Assembly: GCA_002254745.1 (NCBI GenBank)
Contig: NJED01000053.1
Span: forward strand, 1 to 9,390
DNA length: 9,390 nt
Direction: 5' to 3'
DNA from: Desulfurococcales archaeon ex4484_217_1
Lineage (GTDB): Archaea > Thermoproteota > Thermoprotei_A > EX4484-217-1
Below, in pieces: positions 6,657 through 9,390 of this stretch (its first letter is position 1; every line of letters begins with the position of its first letter). Position numbers and translations under genes: made by a program. Under the pieces are notes generated by a model, which ran no database searches, was not told where the DNA came from, and saw only the letters and a list, made by a program, of their open reading frames with translations.

Positions 6657-7638
6657 CGGAATATCTGAAACACTAATGCTAATAGGAGAGACGTTAATCT
6701 ACCCTGGAGCAGTATTCTCATTCGTAGTTGCAATATTTACTCAGTGGTTTAGAAGAAAAGCCTACGCTAGAATGCAAAATAGAATGGGACCAACATATAC
6801 AGGCCTTGCAGGAACACTACAACCCTTCGCAGACTACGTCAAACTATTCTTCAAAGAGGACATAGTCGTTATCAGAGGATATGCTAAGCTACCAGCATTC
6901 CTACTAGCACTAGCTATAGGTGCTTTAATGGCAATACTTCTAATGTTGCCCATATCTCCGTATAGCGTTTATGCACCATACGACATCATAGTAGCAGCTT
7001 ACTTACTAATATGGCCAACATTGACCCTTGCAGCTCTGGGATTCCTAACACCAAGCCCCTATGGCGCTTTAGGTTCTTCAAGACTGCTCACGTTAACCAT
7101 AGCATATGAAGTGGCTTTCCTAATTTCAATACTAACACCCGTAGTTTTAGCTAGTAGAATACTTGGAGCACAGTACTCACTATATCTTTCATCAATTTAC
7201 AGCTGGCTGCTATGGACAAACCCTGTACTAGTACCGTTAATGGTAATATCGTTGCTGACAGCACTAATCTCGTTGCAATGTAAGCTATTAGAAAAGCCAT
7301 TTGATATTCCGGAAGCGGAGCAGGAAATAGTTGCAGGACCATTTACAGAATATTCAGGGCCAAAACTTGCATTCATAATATTCATTCACGATATCGAACA
7401 ATATGTGAACTCGCTGATCATAGTATTCCTGTTCTTAGGTGGTGTAGCACCCTTCGTGGAAGGCCCGCTATGGGCCCAAATACTGATAGTTGCTATTAAA
7501 TACATTATTGTAGTTCTCGTCCTAACATGGATTAAAGCTATGGTAGCAAGGTTTAGAGTAGATCAAGCAATAAAAATGCTATGGAAATACATAGTACCAC
7601 TATCACTATTCGCATTAATAGTTTCTACAGTAATATAG
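6649..7638 (+). CDS. mbhM: MbhM/NuoH-type membrane anchor subunit
   Basis: This 329-residue, roughly eight-helix protein (NuoH/HyfC/MbhM family) anchors the peripheral arm to the membrane and lines the path between the redox site and the ion-pumping part. Seen are RMQNRMGP (residues 41-48), QPFADYVKLFFKED (58-71), the charged loop EKPFDIPEAEQEIVAGPFTE (215-234) and a C-terminal RFRVDQAIKMLWKYIVP (301-317). All are family hallmarks and the length is normal. The start is GTG at 6649, overlapping mbhI by 8 bases; no ATG fits better. It is the last gene of the rightward membrane-arm operon and the only NuoH in the window, although two different peripheral arms are encoded here. Confidence 0.94.
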   Translation: MVNGISETLMLIGETLIYPGAVFSFVVAIFTQWFRRKAYARMQNRMGPTYTGLAGTLQPFADYVKLFFKEDIVVIRGYAKLPAFLLALAIGALMAILLMLPISPYSVYAPYDIIVAAYLLIWPTLTLAALGFLTPSPYGALGSSRLLTLTIAYEVAFLISILTPVVLASRILGAQYSLYLSSIYSWLLWTNPVLVPLMVISLLTALISLQCKLLEKPFDIPEAEQEIVAGPFTEYSGPKLAFIIFIHDIEQYVNSLIIVFLFLGGVAPFVEGPLWAQILIVAIKYIIVVLVLTWIKAMVARFRVDQAIKMLWKYIVPLSLFALIVSTVI

Positions 7639-7651
7639 AGGAATATAGAGG
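7632..7651 (+). repeat. Tandem 10-bp direct repeat at the mbhM stop codon
   Basis: AATATAGAGG occurs twice back to back, spanning the TAG stop (7636-7638). It is probably a small duplication; function unknown. Confidence 0.7.
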
Positions 7652-7667
7652 TGCCAGCTTAATACAC

Positions 7668-7677
7668 AGTTTAAATA
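7668..7677 (+). promoter_or_regulatory. TATA-like box, copy 1, upstream of the second peripheral-arm operon
   Basis: AGTTTAAATA occurs here and again, identically, at 7732-7741. Either copy resembles an archaeal box A. This copy is about 150 bases from the next gene, so it is less likely to be the main promoter. Confidence 0.3.
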
Positions 7678-7682
7678 TCTAT

Positions 7683-7700
7683 TCGCTCTCTATTCTTCTT
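7683..7700 (+). terminator. Possible pyrimidine-rich terminator after mbhM
   Basis: About 45 bases after the mbhM stop there is a C/T-only-like stretch, with TCTCTATTCTTCTTC in its core. Archaeal termination often occurs at T-rich runs without a hairpin. This run is short and interrupted by C, so the call is weak. Confidence 0.22.
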
Positions 7701-7731
7701 CAAACCTCTACATAGCGATGGAGCTTCTCGA

Positions 7732-7741
7732 AGTTTAAATA
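7732..7741 (+). promoter_or_regulatory. TATA-like box, copy 2, likely promoter of the second operon
   Basis: This is a second exact AGTTTAAATA. Initiation about 25 bases downstream would give a leader of about 60 bases that contains both copies of the 16-bp repeat. It shows that the nuoC2/fusion operon probably has its own promoter. Confidence 0.4.
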
Positions 7742-7774
7742 GAGGTATATGGTGTTTTATTGAAAGTAAAGTTA

Positions 7775-7809
7775 TTTAAACACTGTTAAATATTTTAAAC
7801 ACTGTTAAA
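7775..7809 (+). promoter_or_regulatory. Tandem 16-bp repeat, candidate operator pair
   Basis: TTTAAACACTGTTAAA occurs at 7775-7790 and identically at 7794-7809, starting 19 bases apart. Each copy is an imperfect palindrome (TTTAA and TTAAA arms around CACTG). The pair ends 16 bases before the ATG at 7826 and just before the Shine-Dalgarno, so a protein bound there would block transcription or translation start. The first copy also contains ATTTAAAC, which could itself serve as a TATA box. This is a typical arrangement for a dimeric regulator, but the regulator is unknown. Confidence 0.5.
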
Positions 7810-7825
7810 GATAGGTGAGCATTTT

Positions 7826-8243
7826 ATGGAGATAGAGAATTTACTTAAAAACCTTGTTGAACATTTTAATGCTAAAATCAGTATTGGGAAAGATAGGAAC
7901 TTTGTATTAGCTAAAGTTGATAAATCCTCCTACGTTAATGTAGCAGAGTTTTTGTTCAAAGAAGGATTTAGAAGATTGCTAACAGTTTCAGCTATCGATT
8001 GGCTTTCGAGAAACGTTATTGAAATATACTTTATCACGTACAACCATGTTATGAACGTCTATGTTAAAGTTTCAACAGAAATATCTAGAGATTCCCCTGA
8101 AATACCTTCTTTATCAAGTATATGGGAAAATGCTGCTATGCATGAAAGAGAAGTATGGGAGCAAAGATTTTGACTGGAGAGAGTATGTCGCTAAGGAATA
8201 CGGTTTAAAATATCCTCCAGTACCTAAAACGGTTTATCAATAG
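7826..8243 (+). pseudogene. Second NuoC-type subunit gene, with an apparent out-of-frame internal deletion
   Basis: The reading frame starts at ATG 7826, with GGTGAG 6 bases upstream. Its first 112 residues look like a NuoC domain, ending in the family motif NAAMHEREVWE (8129-8161). The family then requires a segment like MFGI-x-F-x-GHP, a DW turn and PLRKDF. Here the frame instead stops at TGA 8171-8173. In another frame, from about 8163 to 8243, the expected NuoC C-terminus reads KDFDWREYVAKEYG and ends KTVYQ. So about 25-30 residues, including the conserved GHP, are missing, and the join shifts frame (missing length 3n+2). It should form the peripheral arm with the fused protein that starts 22 bases downstream. 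As written it makes a 115-residue truncated protein. The mbhK gene in this window shows what an intact version looks like. Confidence 0.8.
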
Positions 8244-8252
8244 CAAAATAAA

Positions 8253-8260
8253 GAGGCGAT
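8253..8260 (+). promoter_or_regulatory. Shine-Dalgarno site of the fusion gene
   Basis: GAGGCGAT lies with its GAGG core 9 bases before GTG 8266. It supports the GTG start; the frame has no nearby upstream ATG in a better position. Confidence 0.5.
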
Positions 8261-8265
8261 CTATC

Positions 8266-9390
8266 GTGAAAATAAGTAATATACTTAAGCCTTTTAAAAC
8301 TGTAGGCAAGTTTCTAGTTGAAAAACCTTTGACATTCCACTTCCCACCCGAATCCCCAGTGTTCACGGAAAGATTTAGGGGAAGACACATATATCATCCT
8401 GAGCTTTGTATAGAGTGTAAACTTTGCGGTACAGTATGTCCGAATAATGCCATAGATTTCCTATTTGAGAAAGATGAAAAAGGTTTAGTTCATTTTAGAA
8501 CCCAGGTAGATTATGCTAAATGCTGCTTCTGCGGGCTATGCGAAGACATATGTCCTACTAAAGCGCTAGAAATGACTAATTTCCCATTTCTTGTAGCTAT
8601 GGATAAAAAAGAGCTATATTATGGCTGGAAAAAACTTTCTGAAAAACCTTCGCTCACCCTTCCCTCAATAAAGGAAAAGAAGGGGCTGATACCATGGGCT
8701 AGAGCTAGAAGCTTCTGGGTAATAAATTACTTTACGGGATGCTGTTTCATAGAGGCTGTACCCTGGGTTGCAAGTAGCTTCGACATGGAGAGATTTGGCC
8801 TCTTAGCTACAGCATCGCCGAGACATTCTGATGTCCTTCTTATAGGAGGTTATGTTACAACTAAAACTCTTAAAAGAATAATCAGAATATATTCTCAAAT
8901 GCCAAAGCCGAAGTTCGTTTTAGTTCTTGGAAATTGCCCCATGACCGGTGGAACATATTGGGACAGCTACAATACTATCAAGGAACTTGACAAATACATT
9001 CCCGTGGACCTCTGGATAGCTGGATGCCCTCCAAGAGTCGAAAACGTAGGGTATGCTGTAGTTTTAGCAATATGGGCTGTTCAGCATGGATATACTGGTA
9101 AGGAGGAATACGTAAATATCGAGCATGGAAAATACGCTTTGCCCTATGTAGTACCTAAAATAGATAGGGACTATAACATCGTAGAGTTTGGTCCACAACA
9201 CCCTGCAAGCGGGAATTTCAACATGTTTCTTAAGCTTAAAGGGGAGCGCGTAGTAGAGGCAACACCCAATGTCGGATACTTACATAGAGGGTTTGAGAAG
9301 CTTATGGAGTATAGAACATGGTATCAAAACATAATGATAGTTCAAAGAGTTTGTGTACTAGATGGTGCATCATACGAACTAGCATACGTT
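8266..9390 (+). CDS. NuoI-NuoB-NuoD fusion protein of a complex I-like enzyme (partial at right edge)
   Basis: The frame runs 375 codons from GTG 8266 to the window end with no stop and holds three subunits that are normally separate. Residues 1-115 are a NuoI ferredoxin domain with two cluster motifs: C48, C51, C54, C58 and C86, C89, C92, C96. Residues about 138-275 are a NuoB domain: WARARSFW, then GCCFIE (C159, C160), GNC (C224) and AGCPPR (C254). The tandem Cys-Cys and the spacings match complex I NuoB, not hydrogenases. From about residue 300 a NuoD domain begins: GPQHPASG (309-316), VGYLHRGFEKLMEYRT, then QRVCVLDGASYE. There the hydrogenase CxxC is CxxD (C363, D366), so no normal NiFe site is expected. 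Linkers of about 25-35 residues join the domains. It should carry electrons from ferredoxin (or another donor) towards an acceptor near the membrane, which is unknown. An internal AAGGAGG at 9104-9110 could be chance. NuoD continues beyond the window. Confidence 0.88.
   Translation, partial: MKISNILKPFKTVGKFLVEKPLTFHFPPESPVFTERFRGRHIYHPELCIECKLCGTVCPNNAIDFLFEKDEKGLVHFRTQVDYAKCCFCGLCEDICPTKALEMTNFPFLVAMDKKELYYGWKKLSEKPSLTLPSIKEKKGLIPWARARSFWVINYFTGCCFIEAVPWVASSFDMERFGLLATASPRHSDVLLIGGYVTTKTLKRIIRIYSQMPKPKFVLVLGNCPMTGGTYWDSYNTIKELDKYIPVDLWIAGCPPRVENVGYAVVLAIWAVQHGYTGKEEYVNIEHGKYALPYVVPKIDRDYNIVEFGPQHPASGNFNMFLKLKGERVVEATPNVGYLHRGFEKLMEYRTWYQNIMIVQRVCVLDGASYELAYV

Noticed and set aside
7151..7385. 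Two minus-strand frames inside the NuoH gene
   Set aside because: They are antisense shadows of an intact conserved membrane protein.
7704..7746. Inverted repeat ACCTCTA ... TAGAGGT as a terminator hairpin
   Set aside because: The arms are 7 bases with a 29-base loop and no T-run follows, so a stable hairpin is unlikely.
7632..7825. A CRISPR-like or integration site based on the repeats in this gap
   Set aside because: Only two copies of each short repeat exist, with no spacers of fixed length, no tRNA end and no integrase nearby.
8205..8390. Minus-strand frame near the start of the fusion gene
   Set aside because: It is antisense to the NuoI domain with its conserved context, and no start signals are seen.

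Overview
The window looks archaeal and probably comes from a thermophile of the Thermoproteota or a related lineage. The support is AT-rich DNA, arginine mostly as AGA/AGG, archaeal TATA-like boxes, GGAGG and GGTGAT Shine-Dalgarno sites, and a gene set of the Mbh/Mbx (group 4 membrane hydrogenase and Mrp antiporter) kind. I cannot place it below phylum from sequence alone. No tRNA, rRNA, CRISPR array or insertion sequence is visible.

Layout. Positions 1-2520 (minus strand) form a compact operon for the catalytic arm of a group 4 [NiFe] hydrogenase: small subunit (MbhJ/NuoB type), NuoC-type subunit (MbhK), NiFe large subunit with all four cysteine ligands (MbhL) and a 2x[4Fe-4S] ferredoxin subunit (MbhN) cut by the left edge. 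Positions 2521-2672 hold a divergent promoter region. Positions 2620-7638 (plus strand) encode the membrane arm: MrpF, MrpG, MbhD, MbhE joined to MrpB, MrpC, MrpE, MrpD (MbhH), MbhI and NuoH (MbhM). Positions 7639-7825 are a regulatory gap with TATA-like boxes and a tandem 16-bp repeat. From 7826 a second peripheral arm begins: a broken NuoC-type gene, then one uninterrupted reading frame (8266 to the right edge) that fuses a NuoI ferredoxin domain, a NuoB domain and the start of a NuoD domain.

How they work together. The first arm should couple ferredoxin oxidation to H2 evolution (or the reverse), and the Mrp-like membrane arm would turn that into a Na+ or H+ gradient. The second arm is complex I-like rather than hydrogenase-like: its NuoB domain has the tandem Cys-Cys of complex I, and its NuoD domain has CxxD where the hydrogenase has CxxC. 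One membrane arm therefore lies between two different electron-input heads.

The strongest oddities are the NuoI-NuoB-NuoD fusion and a cluster of apparent internal deletions. Five places on the plus strand (the 5' end of mrpF, the mbhD/mbhE junction, the middle of mrpB, the mrpC/mrpE junction and the second nuoC) each lose conserved protein segments and reading frame, while the genes between them are intact. These are either real recent lesions or assembly errors; reads across the junctions would decide.
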